Origin: an uncultured Collinsella sp.
Lineage (GTDB): Bacteria; Actinomycetota; Coriobacteriia; Coriobacteriales; Coriobacteriaceae
Assembly (NCBI GenBank): GCA_934646865.1
Contig: CAKUEU010000044.1
Coordinates: 1 to 14,260 of the forward strand
DNA length: 14,260 nucleotides
Direction: 5' to 3'
How positions within the stretch are numbered: the first letter of the stretch is position 1; the number at the start of each line of letters is the position of its first letter. The notes below the pieces were generated by a model. That model was not told the origin of the DNA. It saw nothing but the letters and a program-made list of their open reading frames with translations, and did no database searches. This document shows, in pieces, positions 1-7,452 of this stretch. Both the position numbers and the translations under genes were made by a program.

Positions 1-285
1 GCCCACAAGGTGACCGATGCCTGCCGCGCCATGAAGGACCTGATGGTCGAGCTGCCCAACTACCGCAAGTCCAAGACGCTGCGCGAGCTCGTCATCCAGA
101 TCAACACCATCGAGTCTGAGGCCGACGAGCTCTACATCAATGCCATGCGCAACCTGCACGTTAACGGCAAGGACCCGCTCGAGGTCATCGCTTGGCGTGA
201 CGTGTATGCCTTCCTGGAGTACTGCGCCGACTGCTGCGAGAATGTGGCTGATGTTGTGGATTCGATTGTGATGAAGAACAGTTAA
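1..285 (+). CDS. DUF47 / PhoU-like protein, 3' end only
   Basis: The reading frame is open from the first base, so the true start lies outside the window; about 94 C-terminal residues are visible. The sequence is all helical. Its ending, with the pattern W+D-YxFLEYCADCCENVADVVDSIVMKN, matches the C-terminal helix of DUF47 proteins, which are relatives of PhoU. In that family these small cytoplasmic proteins usually pair with a Pit-type phosphate transporter gene; any such partner here would have to be upstream, because the next plus-strand gene is a nitroreductase. A role as a transporter accessory or regulator is inferred from the family. A large inverted repeat begins about 20 bases after the stop. 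Nothing suggests the visible part is damaged. Confidence 0.8.
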   Translation, partial: AHKVTDACRAMKDLMVELPNYRKSKTLRELVIQINTIESEADELYINAMRNLHVNGKDPLEVIAWRDVYAFLEYCADCCENVADVVDSIVMKNS

Positions 286-305
286 TTGGGGGTACGTGTC
301 CCGGC

Positions 306-389
306 GGCGAAGGGCCGGCCACGGTTTGCTTTCTCACTCCGGCCGCTTTGCAGAGTCGTTCGAAAGTAAACCGTGGCCGGCCCTTCGCC
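306..389. repeat. Long inverted repeat, 28-bp arms with 28-nt loop
   Basis: The left arm (306-333) and right arm (362-389) are reverse complements over 28 bases, except that G328 faces T367, which would be a G-U wobble in RNA. The arm core contains GGGCCGGCCACGGTTT. The spacer is 334-361. The hairpin starts 20 bases after the DUF47 stop. It has no T-run after either arm, so it is not a textbook intrinsic terminator. It could be a dispersed intergenic palindromic repeat (REP/BIME-like), an RNA-stabilising stem at the mRNA 3' end, or a miniature element. The arms are seen directly; the function is unknown. Confidence 0.85.
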
Positions 390-410
390 TTACGTATCAC
401 CATTGGGAAC

Positions 411-540
411 TTTGGCTGATAGTTGTAGCGCAATGGAGGTTTGGCTGAAGGGACCTTTGGTACTCGTTCGGACACTTTGGCCCTTGATGAGCGTTTGGCT
501 GATTGCTGCTTTGGGTACTCTTTGGGTTACTTTGGGTTTG
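411..540 (+). repeat. TTTGG-repeat tract upstream of the nitroreductase
   Basis: TTTGG occurs eight times in 130 bases, starting at 411, 440, 456, 476, 494, 510, 521 and 531. Three copies are the longer TTTGGCTGA (411, 440, 494). The last three form a near-tandem array with a 10-11-bp unit, CTTTGGGT plus 2-3 bases (509-519, 520-529, 530-540). The tract is rich in G and T on the plus strand and ends 28 bases before the nitroreductase start codon. It could be a degraded minisatellite, an array of protein-binding sites phased about one helical turn apart, or simply an unusual leader. No function can be assigned. Confidence 0.7.
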
Positions 541-568
541 TTTGATTTTTAATTGTAGGAGGGCTTGT

Positions 569-1099
569 ATGTCTTATTTGGATCTGGCTCGGGGTCGTTA
601 TTCTTGTCGCGAGTTTGAGGATCGTTCTGTTGAGCAGGCTGTGGTGGATGCCATTGTTGAGGCTGGGCGGATTGCTCCTTCTGCTTGTAATAATCATCCG
701 ACCCGTGTGATGGTGCTGGATACTCCTGAGTTGTTGGAGAAGGCTGCTGCTTGTCAGCCGCGGTTTGCTCGCGATGGGTCTATCTTTGGGGCTCCGCTTA
801 TTTTTCTGATCTGCAGCGTTACCGACGATGCTTGGGTGCGTCCGTATGACCAGATGAACTCCAGTACTATCGATACCTCCATTGTGTGCGATCAGATGAT
901 GATGGAGGCCACCGAGCAGGGCCTGGGAACGTGCTGGGTGTGCCATTTTAAGCCTGAGGTGGCACAAGAGCAGTTCGACCTGCCCGAGGGCGTCTACCCC
1001 TATCACATGCTCGTCTGCGGCTATCCCGCCGACCATATTGCCGACCCCGAGCATCGCGAGGCCCGTACCATTCCCCTCCCCGACTTCCTCATCAAGTAG
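569..1099 (+). CDS. Small nitroreductase-family FMN oxidoreductase
   Basis: This 176-residue protein has the short single-domain nitroreductase fold. Such enzymes bind FMN and use NAD(P)H to reduce nitro, quinone or similar substrates in the cytoplasm; the substrate cannot be read here. Seen motifs are RYSCREF near residues 10-16 (FMN-phosphate site), APSACNNHPTRVMVL at 36-50, the helix DTSIVCDQMMMEATEQGLGT ending near 121, and GYP near 151-153. ATG 569 is chosen because AGGAGGG (557-563) lies five bases upstream; the frame continues open upstream to 503 but that part is the repeat tract. Codon use is odd: by hand count, 34 of the first 60 codons end in T and 3 in C, while in the last 60 it is 10 and 31. 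The gene converges on divIVA and shares its terminator. Confidence 0.88.
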   Translation: MSYLDLARGRYSCREFEDRSVEQAVVDAIVEAGRIAPSACNNHPTRVMVLDTPELLEKAAACQPRFARDGSIFGAPLIFLICSVTDDAWVRPYDQMNSSTIDTSIVCDQMMMEATEQGLGTCWVCHFKPEVAQEQFDLPEGVYPYHMLVCGYPADHIADPEHREARTIPLPDFLIK

Positions 1100-1117
1100 T
1101 TTTTTGGGACATGCAAT

Positions 1118-1150
1118 AAAAAAGGACCCGCAACTTGCGGGTCCTTTTTT
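1118..1150. terminator. Bidirectional intrinsic terminator
   Basis: A 9-bp GC-rich stem (GGACCCGCA at 1124-1132 with TGCGGGTCC at 1136-1144) has a three-base loop. It is flanked by A6 (1118-1123) and T6 (1145-1150), so the structure works on both strands. It lies 18 bases after the nitroreductase stop and 20 bases after the divIVA stop, and so separates two convergent transcription units. Confidence 0.95.
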
Positions 1151-1170
1151 CGACTGATTGTAATCCGGCG

Positions 1171-1845
1171 TTAGTCCAAGTCGTCGGCGGCAAAGTTGTC
1201 GATCGGGGCGAAGGGATCGGCCACGGGGACAACCGGGTCAGCGACGGGCAGCGGCTCGGCGGGAACAGTCACCGCAGGAGAAGCGGCAGAACCGACCGGC
1301 GTGGAGGCCATGAGGTCGGCAGGGAAGGAGTTCTGGGCATCATCCATGAAGTGCTGGATGAGCTTGAGGTACTCGGCCTTGAACTCCTCGCGGGAAGCCT
1401 TGAGACGATCGATTTCCTCGAGCTCGGCCTGCTTCTCGGTCAGAGCCTGGCGGATAACCTCGCGGGCCTTAGCGTCAGCCTCGTTGCGGATACGCTCAGC
1501 GTTCTCGTTGGCATCGTTGACGATGTTCTCAGCGGTCCGCTGGGCGGCAATCAGGGCGGCGGAAATCTGGCGCTCCTGAGCGGAGAAGTCAGGGGCGGGA
1601 GCAGCCACGGGGGCGGCAGGAACGGCCTGGGCGGTGGCATCCTGAGCTTGGGCAAGCTGAGCCTGCGCATCGGCAAGCTGCTGCTCGGTAGCAGTCAGAC
1701 GACCCTTAAGGTCGACGATCTTAGCGAGCATAGCGTCAACCTCGGAGGACAGCGTCTCCAAGAAGACGTCGACCTCAGCAGGATCGTAGCCACGCTTGGC
1801 CTCAGAGAAAGTCTGAGCCTGGATGTCTGCAGGGGTAATAGCCAT
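1171..1845 (-). CDS. divIVA: DivIVA-family polar/septal scaffold protein
   Basis: This 224-residue protein begins with the DivIVA lipid-binding domain (residues 1-65, with ITPADIQAQTF and RGYDPAEVDVFLETL). An Ala/Pro/Gln-rich linker follows at about 66-87, then a long coiled coil (about 88-172, with AENIVNDANENAERIRNEAD) and a Pro/Asp-rich tail ending DDLD. DivIVA assembles on negatively curved membrane at septa and poles. In actinobacteria it organises polar or septal wall growth and recruits partners through the coiled coil. AAGGAGA lies six bases before the ATG. It is the last gene of the minus-strand series, about 60 bases after yggT, and ends at the shared terminator. The tail differs in length among relatives, so interactions cannot be predicted. 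Confidence 0.95.
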   Translation of the reverse strand: MAITPADIQAQTFSEAKRGYDPAEVDVFLETLSSEVDAMLAKIVDLKGRLTATEQQLADAQAQLAQAQDATAQAVPAAPVAAPAPDFSAQERQISAALIAAQRTAENIVNDANENAERIRNEADAKAREVIRQALTEKQAELEEIDRLKASREEFKAEYLKLIQHFMDDAQNSFPADLMASTPVGSAASPAVTVPAEPLPVADPVVPVADPFAPIDNFAADDLD

Positions 1846-1906
1846 AACAAGTCTCCTTTTTCATCGCCTCGGCGCTACACGCCCGACGTAAGTTACTAAG
1901 TCAGTT

Positions 1907-2188
1907 CTACACGAGTATACCTATAAGAAGCTGCAGAACCAGCCTCTGCACCAACTGCAACGCAATAATCGCAACGACCGGCGAAAAATCGATACCGCCC
2001 ATCGGCGGGATGAAACGACGGAACAGGTTGAGCCACGGACCGCACACGCTATCAAGCACCGCGGCAATATCCTGAAGCAAACCACCCTGCTTCATGGGAA
2101 TCCACGTCATAAAGCAGTAGACGACAATGAGCGTGGAATAGAAGTTGAACAGCGTGTTGACCAGCTGGACGATAGTGTAGATGTTGAT
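1907..2188 (-). CDS. yggT: YggT-family small membrane protein with non-canonical start
   Basis: The protein is about 93 residues with a YggT layout: a first hydrophobic segment (about residues 4-26, IYTIVQLVNTLFNFYSTL and onward), a short loop containing TWIPM, the family-typical stretch CGPWLNLFRRFIPPMGGIDFSP, and a final hydrophobic helix. YggT/YlmG proteins sit beside sepF and are linked to division or membrane organisation; their biochemical role is not settled. The start is the problem. No ATG, GTG or TTG precedes the first membrane helix. The first in-frame ATG (2108-2110) would delete that helix and has no ribosome site. GAGGAG (2195-2200) is well placed for ATC at 2186-2188, six bases away, and abuts ATT at 2192-2194. 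I chose ATC. The frame is open back to the sepF stop, in the same frame. Confidence 0.82.
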   Translation of the reverse strand: MNIYTIVQLVNTLFNFYSTLIVVYCFMTWIPMKQGGLLQDIAAVLDSVCGPWLNLFRRFIPPMGGIDFSPVVAIIALQLVQRLVLQLLIGILV

Positions 2189-2194
2189 GGGAAT

Positions 2195-2200
2195 CTCCTC
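2195..2200 (-). promoter_or_regulatory. Ribosome binding site before the start-less yggT
   Basis: The minus strand reads GAGGAG, then ATT CCC ATC AAC. It lies 9 bases after the sepF TAA. Its spacing is zero to ATT and six bases to ATC, so it points to ATC (or ATT) as the initiation codon of yggT and argues against the internal ATG at 2108-2110. Confidence 0.6.
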
Positions 2201-2209
2201 GTCTTGTCT

Positions 2210-2932
2210 TTACTTAAGGTAGCCGTCCGCACGAAGCTTCTTGAGATCGGAATCTTTGACCTCGCAACCGGCGGGCAGCACCATGAACACGCGGTCGCCT
2301 ACCTCCTTGACCGTGGCGCCCAGACCGCAGGCAAAGCCGTAAGAGAAGTCCAAGACGCGCTTGGCAACTTCGGTGCGTACGCCCACAAAAATCAGTGCGA
2401 CAGGCTGCTTGGTGCGAACGCGGCGCACCACAGTCTCCACGTCGTCATAGCTCTCGGGGCGCAGAACATAAGCCGGCAGCTGCGGCGTGGCGTTGATGAT
2501 ATTGCTCGCATAGGCCGAGGCGTCGCTCGGTGCAGGCGCGGGCGCAGCGGCGGCACGGGCGCGGGTGTTCTCGGCGTAACTCGACGGCGTGTCATAGGCA
2601 CCAGGGCGATAACCGCTCGCAACGCTGTCCTGCGAGCGCGAAGGCGGGTTATACGTCGTGGCATGGCGGGAGTCATCGCCGACAAGCTGACCGGAGCGCG
2701 TATACACGGCAACCGACTCAGCTTCACCACGGCGCGTCTGACCAAGCAGGCCGTTGCTCGGCTCGTCTTGGGTGTAGAAGCCCTCGCCCGAAGCACCGCT
2801 GTAGCCGTTGCCCTGATAACCATCGTCATAGCCGTCATCGTAGCCGTAGTCGTCGTCCTGGCCATAACCCTGGTCGTAACCCTGCTGGCCGCCCAGGTGC
2901 ATCTTATTTTTAATCTCGTCAAGGAAGCCCAT
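2210..2932 (-). CDS. sepF: SepF, FtsZ membrane anchor and cell-division factor
   Basis: The protein has 240 residues. The N-terminus MGFLDEIKNKMHLGG is the amphipathic helix that binds membrane. A long disordered linker follows (about 16-150), starting with a Tyr/Gly/Asp-rich stretch (18-44, seven tyrosines) and ending in an Ala/Pro run. The SepF core is at about 153-225 (YVLRPESYDDVETVVRRV and PVALIFVGV). SepF polymerises under the Z-ring and binds the FtsZ C-terminal peptide. In actinobacteria lacking FtsA it is the main anchor, which fits the missing ftsA here. The ATG at 2930-2932 has GAGAGGA seven bases upstream; a longer frame to 2983 adds 17 residues that do not look like SepF. It lies 60 bases after yggS and 21 bases before the probable yggT start. 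The linker is long and unusually tyrosine-rich. Confidence 0.93.
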   Translation of the reverse strand: MGFLDEIKNKMHLGGQQGYDQGYGQDDDYGYDDGYDDGYQGNGYSGASGEGFYTQDEPSNGLLGQTRRGEAESVAVYTRSGQLVGDDSRHATTYNPPSRSQDSVASGYRPGAYDTPSSYAENTRARAAAAPAPAPSDASAYASNIINATPQLPAYVLRPESYDDVETVVRRVRTKQPVALIFVGVRTEVAKRVLDFSYGFACGLGATVKEVGDRVFMVLPAGCEVKDSDLKKLRADGYLK

Positions 2933-2992
2933 GGTTGTGTCCTCTCGCGGTTTAGTGCAGGCGCCCCGATAATCAGTGCGCACTTCAGAGCC

Positions 2993-3730
2993 TTATTTTA
3001 CTGCAAACTCCGGGCTAAATACTACCCTGCCCAGGCGAACGAGCGTAGAGCCCTCCTCAAGGGCAGGCTCAAAGTCCTCGCTCATCCCGCAGGAAAGCTC
3101 AGGCAGGTTCAAATCGGGATGCGCCGCCTCCAGCTCATCCCTCAGTTCACGAAGCCCCGCAAAGGTGCGGCGTGCCACATCCTTATTCCCCCGGGGCGCC
3201 ATAGTCATAAGCCCCTGCACGCAAATTCCCTCGAGCTCCGCAAGCTCACCCGCGGCGGCGCGAATCTCATCGGGCGAAAAGCCTCCCTTCGACTCCTCAC
3301 CACTCACATTGACCTCAATGAGCACGCGCTGGGGGCCGGCGAGCTCGCCTGCCTCAATCTTGCGGACAGCACGGCTCGAGATCGCCTGTGCCAGATGCAG
3401 CGAACCCACCGAGTGAATCAGCTCGGCTGAGCCCAGCACCGCATTGATCTTATTGGTCTGCAGGTTGCCGATCATATCGAAGCGCACCTCGGGCAGCTCC
3501 GGATGCTCCTCCAGACCCGTAAGCTTGCGAACCAGCTCCTGCGGGCGGTTCTCGGCAAAATGGCGATACCCCGCCTGGATGGCAGCAACAGTCTCATCGA
3601 CACCAACGGTCTTGGACACGGCAATGAGGCGCGCGGCGTCGTGGGGGCGGCCCGCGTGATCGAGCGCCGCATAAAAACGTTCCAGAATCTGCTCGCGGCG
3701 AGCGCGCATCAAGTCCAAATAGTTATCCAT
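2993..3730 (-). CDS. yggS: YggS/PLPBP-family pyridoxal-phosphate homeostasis protein
   Basis: This 245-residue protein has a PLP-binding TIM-barrel fold. The PLP lysine is in LIAVSKTVG (Lys40). Other family motifs are HFAENRPQEL, FDMIGNLQTNK, VLIEVNVSGEESKGG, GLMTMAP, and the closing CGMSEDFEPALEEGSTLVRLG. The family has no proven catalysis; it buffers free PLP and affects amino-acid and keto-acid metabolism. The ATG at 3728-3730 has GGAGG nine bases upstream; an open 28-residue extension upstream is unlike the family and was dropped. In many Gram-positive genomes this gene (ylmE) directly follows pgeF/ylmD and precedes sepF. Here sepF is in place, but pgeF is separated from it by the whole pst-phoU operon. 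Confidence 0.94.
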   Translation of the reverse strand: MDNYLDLMRARREQILERFYAALDHAGRPHDAARLIAVSKTVGVDETVAAIQAGYRHFAENRPQELVRKLTGLEEHPELPEVRFDMIGNLQTNKINAVLGSAELIHSVGSLHLAQAISSRAVRKIEAGELAGPQRVLIEVNVSGEESKGGFSPDEIRAAAGELAELEGICVQGLMTMAPRGNKDVARRTFAGLRELRDELEAAHPDLNLPELSCGMSEDFEPALEEGSTLVRLGRVVFSPEFAVK

Positions 3731-3782
3731 TGCTAATCGCCTCCGCTGACAGCCAAACAAGTAGTCCCATGCTAACGCAAGA

Positions 3783-3810
3783 GCGCGGCCCTGCATGTGC
3801 AAGGCCGCGC
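3783..3810 (-). terminator. GC-rich hairpin between phoU and yggS, possible weak terminator
   Basis: The arms GCGCGGCC (3783-3790) and GGCCGCGC (3803-3810) form a perfect 8-bp stem with a 12-nt loop, 39 bases after the phoU stop. Only a short pyrimidine stretch (CTCTTGCGTT) follows on the minus strand, so termination is probably partial at best. It marks the boundary between the pst-phoU block and the yggS-sepF-yggT-divIVA block. It could instead be a 3'-end stabilising stem. Confidence 0.45.
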
Positions 3811-3849
3811 CCACTTAGGTATTTACAATCTTTCGACGAACGGGGCTAC

Positions 3850-4707
3850 TTACTCCTCGTCGTCCTCGCCATCGTCCTCGTCCTCAAGATGATCGAGCAG
3901 GTAGCGAAGACCCTCGCTGACCTCGTTGGCGGGCACCTTGGCAACGTAGCGCGCGTCGACGGCGGGCCTCATGATAACACCCTCGCCCGAAGGCACGCGC
4001 ATGCTCTCGAGCTCATCCTCATCAGTGCGGGCAATATCGCCGGCGTTCATACGCTGACCAGTCAACAGGAAGGTCAGACGGCAAGCGGCATCGATGGAAA
4101 TCGAAGCGATGCGATCGAGGTAGCGCGAAACCATGATGGCGCGGCGCAGGTCGTCATAGTTGCTATCGTCGTCCATAAAGTCGCCCGTATCCATACGGTT
4201 AAAGGTGCGGAAGAACTTCTCGTAGGCGGCGTGCACCGGCTCGTCCTCGACGGCCAGGTTGCAGATGATGGACATGTCATTGGTGACGAGCGCAGAAAGC
4301 GAAGAGCCCAGCACCTGGTAGACGGCCTCAGCCTCGGCCTCGACCGTGCCGACAAGCTCCTTGGGCAGCGAGATGTCGGCCTTGATCATATGACGCGTGG
4401 CACGGCAGATCTGACGGACCTTATCGGTCATGCGCTGCAGGTTAAAGTCGACGTAGATGATCGTCTGAAGCAGGCGGAAGTCGGAGGCGACCGGTGACTG
4501 CGTGGCGATCAGGTTATAGCAGACGGCCTCCAGGTTGGCGCAGCGCGCGTCAATCGAAAGCGTGCGCTTCTTGGTCTTGGTGGCGAGCTTGCGGTCGTCG
4601 GTCACATAGGCCTTCACGGCATCGTGGAGGGCCAGATCGACGGCCTCATAGATGCTCAGCATCTCGTGACGGGCCTCGATGAGCTGACGGGAAAACAGTT
4701 TGCGCAT
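3850..4707 (-). CDS. phoU: PhoU-type phosphate signalling protein with acidic C-terminal extension
   Basis: This 285-residue all-helical cytoplasmic protein has two three-helix PhoU repeats over about residues 1-220. In known systems PhoU bridges PstSCAB and the PhoR kinase and keeps the Pho response off when phosphate is plentiful. Two features differ from typical PhoU. The metal-cluster motifs, usually ExxxD as in LERIGD, read LQRMTD (90-95) and LDRIAS (197-202), so one position of each is changed. An extra C-terminal stretch of about 65 residues ends in LEDEDDGEDDEE. GGAG lies six bases before the ATG. Position just after pstB agrees with the assignment. A 92-base gap with two small hairpins precedes it, so it may be expressed at a different level from the transporter genes. 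Confidence 0.92.
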   Translation of the reverse strand: MRKLFSRQLIEARHEMLSIYEAVDLALHDAVKAYVTDDRKLATKTKKRTLSIDARCANLEAVCYNLIATQSPVASDFRLLQTIIYVDFNLQRMTDKVRQICRATRHMIKADISLPKELVGTVEAEAEAVYQVLGSSLSALVTNDMSIICNLAVEDEPVHAAYEKFFRTFNRMDTGDFMDDDSNYDDLRRAIMVSRYLDRIASISIDAACRLTFLLTGQRMNAGDIARTDEDELESMRVPSGEGVIMRPAVDARYVAKVPANEVSEGLRYLLDHLEDEDDGEDDEE

Positions 4708-4727
4708 GGTTCACTCCAATCAGTTGG

Positions 4728-4774
4728 GTGCGGTCATGCCGCCCGCACAGTGAATACGCACCGGACCAGGTCCG
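4728..4774 (-). other. Two small hairpins in the pstB-phoU gap
   Basis: GTGCGG (4728-4733) pairs with CCGCAC (4743-4748). CGGACCAGGTCCG (4762-4774) is a perfect stem around a tiny loop. Both lie in the 92-base gap between the pstB stop and phoU. Neither has a following T-run on the minus strand, so they are more likely mRNA processing or stability elements than terminators. Their biological relevance is uncertain. Confidence 0.3.
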
Positions 4775-4799
4775 ATCGGCTTGGGACTAGTCGCACCGA

Positions 4800-5603
<804 letters not shown>

Positions 5604-5615
5604 GGGACTCCTTAA

Positions 5616-6521
5616 CTAGCGACGCTTGCGCGACAGGAAGCGCGCAAACAGGTTGAAGGCCAGAATGATCACCATCAGCAAGAGCGCGGTGCCGTAGGCT
5701 GCGTTCATGTTGATGCCGTCGTTTGCAAGCAGGTACAGGTGAACCGTCATGGGGCGGCCGGAATCGAGCGGCGAAATAGGTAGATTGATGGCCTGGCCCA
5801 TCGTATAGAGCACGACGGCGGTCTCGCCGATGGCGCGGCCGATGGCAAGCACGATGCCCGTGGCAATACGGCCAAAGGCAGAAGGAAGCACGATCTTGGA
5901 GACGACCTGCCACTTGGTGGCGCCCAGGCCGTACGCGCCCCAACGGATATAGCGCGGAACGGCGCGAATGGCCTCTTCGGTGGTGCGCATGACGATGGGA
6001 AGCATCAAGAGCGCGAGTGCCAGAGCGGCCGAGACCATCGAAAGGCCCAGACCCATGGCCTCGACAAACAAGGCGTAGCCAAACAGGCCCATAACGATAG
6101 AGGGCACCGAGGCCAAAGCGTCAGCAGCGTAGCGAATGAGCTCGACGACCTTGCCCTGCTTGGCGTACTCGGCCAGATAGACGGCTGCCAGCACAGCAAT
6201 CGGCGTGCAGATAAGCATGGCGAGCGCCGTCACATAGACGGTCGAGACGATCGTGGGCCAAATTCCACCCTCGGCGTTGACGCCCTGGGGCCAACCGAAG
6301 ATAAAGTCGAGCGAGATATGCGGCAGGCCGTTAATGACCACATATGCGATGATAGCGACCAGCACCAGCGTGGTGATATAGGCAGCCGCGCGGAATACGC
6401 CGAGCATGATCTTGTTGGACAAGTCCTTGTTGATGCGGCCCTTCTTGCCGTGGGAAAGGGCACGCTTGATGCGCTCGCGCGACGAGGTCGTATCGACCGT
6501 CGCGTCAACGGAATCGGACAT
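5616..6521 (-). CDS. pstA: Phosphate ABC transporter permease PstA
   Basis: This 301-residue inner-membrane protein pairs with PstC to form the phosphate channel. An N-terminal cytoplasmic stretch of about 35 residues, basic in its second half, precedes the first helix (about 40-64). The periplasm-facing loop has PHISLDFIFGWPQG. Further hydrophobic helices follow. The EAA coupling loop, YGLGATKWQVVSKIVLPSA (197-215), contacts PstB. The stretch AIGRAIGETAVVLYTMG after it is also family-typical. The ATG (6519-6521) has GAGGGGG six bases upstream; this ribosome site overlaps the end of pstC, whose stop is three bases away. PstA rather than PstC is chosen from the GLPHISLDF loop and from gene order. 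Confidence 0.96.
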   Translation of the reverse strand: MSDSVDATVDTTSSRERIKRALSHGKKGRINKDLSNKIMLGVFRAAAYITTLVLVAIIAYVVINGLPHISLDFIFGWPQGVNAEGGIWPTIVSTVYVTALAMLICTPIAVLAAVYLAEYAKQGKVVELIRYAADALASVPSIVMGLFGYALFVEAMGLGLSMVSAALALALLMLPIVMRTTEEAIRAVPRYIRWGAYGLGATKWQVVSKIVLPSAFGRIATGIVLAIGRAIGETAVVLYTMGQAINLPISPLDSGRPMTVHLYLLANDGINMNAAYGTALLLMVIILAFNLFARFLSRKRR

Positions 6522-6524
6522 AGC

Positions 6525-7451
6525 CTACCCCCTCTTTTTCTTGGAAATCAGACGGACGACGCCCACCAGCGTGGCGGAGATGATAAACAGGACCACGCCC
6601 ATGCCGAACAGCGCCGAGCGGTGCAGACCCGAGGAATAGCTCATGTCGAGCGCGATCTGGCTCGTGAGCGTCGAGATGGGGCTCGCAATGCTGTCGGGAA
6701 TAACCGGGGCGTTACCCACGACCATGAGCACGGCCATGGTCTCGCCGATGGCACGGCCCATACCCAGCACGATGGCATCCACGATACCCAGCTTGGCGGC
6801 AGGTAGCACGACCTTATAGATGGTCTGCCACTTGGTGGCGCCCATGGCATACGATGCCTCGCGAATGCCCATGGGAATGGAATTGAGGGCATCGATGGTG
6901 AGCGTGGTGATGGTAGGGACGATCATGATGGCAAGCACGAACCACGCCGTCAGCGCACCAAAACCAAGACCACCGGTCACCTGCGCGATAAACGGACGGA
7001 TGATGATCATGCCAAAGAAGCCATAGATGATAGAAGGGATGCCGGCCAACAGGTCAACGGCAGGGCTGATGAGCTTGCGTACGCGCTTGCCGGCGATCTC
7101 GACCAGATACACAGCCGTGCCCACGCCCAGGGGCACACCCATGGCGAGCGCACCGACGGTCACCAGACCCGAGCCGGCAAGCAGCGACACGATGCCGTAG
7201 TGGCCCTCAGAGGGCGCCCACGTAAAGCTAAAGAAATCTGCCAGACCGATGTCGGTAAAGACGGGCAGCGCCGAGTACGTGGTAAAGACAAAAATCAGGA
7301 TGACGGTAACAACCGCCAAGAACGCGCAGGCAAAGAAGATCCACTGCAGCGCCTTCTCCTTGATATAGGTGCTGCGCGATACGAGCGCCAGCTCGCGCTT
7401 CTTGGGCGCCTGACCATTCTGCTCAGTCTGGGAGTTTTCCTGTGCTTCCAT
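6525..7451 (-). CDS. pstC: Phosphate ABC transporter permease PstC
   Basis: This membrane permease of 308 residues forms the phosphate channel with PstA. A polar N-terminal tail of about 35 residues leads into helix 1 (about 36-62). The family motif FTWAPSEGHYGIVSLLAGS (76-94) follows. The EAA loop EASYAMGATKWQTIYKVVLP (198-217) and MGRAIGETMAVLMVVGNAP close to it mark PstC. An in-frame GTG three codons upstream would overlap pstS by eight bases. I prefer the ATG at 7449-7451 because AGGGGAG lies eight bases before it, against one base or less before the GTG. With this start the gene begins one base after the pstS stop (TAG-C-ATG), so translation is probably coupled. Confidence 0.96.
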   Translation of the reverse strand: MEAQENSQTEQNGQAPKKRELALVSRSTYIKEKALQWIFFACAFLAVVTVILIFVFTTYSALPVFTDIGLADFFSFTWAPSEGHYGIVSLLAGSGLVTVGALAMGVPLGVGTAVYLVEIAGKRVRKLISPAVDLLAGIPSIIYGFFGMIIIRPFIAQVTGGLGFGALTAWFVLAIMIVPTITTLTIDALNSIPMGIREASYAMGATKWQTIYKVVLPAAKLGIVDAIVLGMGRAIGETMAVLMVVGNAPVIPDSIASPISTLTSQIALDMSYSSGLHRSALFGMGVVLFIISATLVGVVRLISKKKRG

Positions 7452-7452
7452 G

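Noticed and set aside
306..389. Inverted repeat as an intrinsic terminator of the DUF47 gene
   Set aside because: No T-run follows the right arm, and the arm and loop lengths are atypical; kept as a repeat of unknown role.
411..540. TTTGG repeats as a CRISPR array
   Set aside because: The units are too short, the spacing is irregular (10-29 bases), and there are no spacers or cas genes.
503..568. In-frame N-terminal extension of the nitroreductase from a TTG codon
   Set aside because: It translates the TTTGG repeat tract into a Leu/Trp/Phe/Cys string unlike the family, and the strong AGGAGGG supports ATG 569.
2204..3430. 408-residue plus-strand open frame antisense to sepF and yggS
   Set aside because: It is Arg/Val/Ala-rich shadow sequence across two real genes and their gap, with no recognisable domain.
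3750..3757. Extra TTTGGCTG copy on the minus strand before yggS
   Set aside because: A single 8-base match is expected by chance in a window this size; it is not part of an array.
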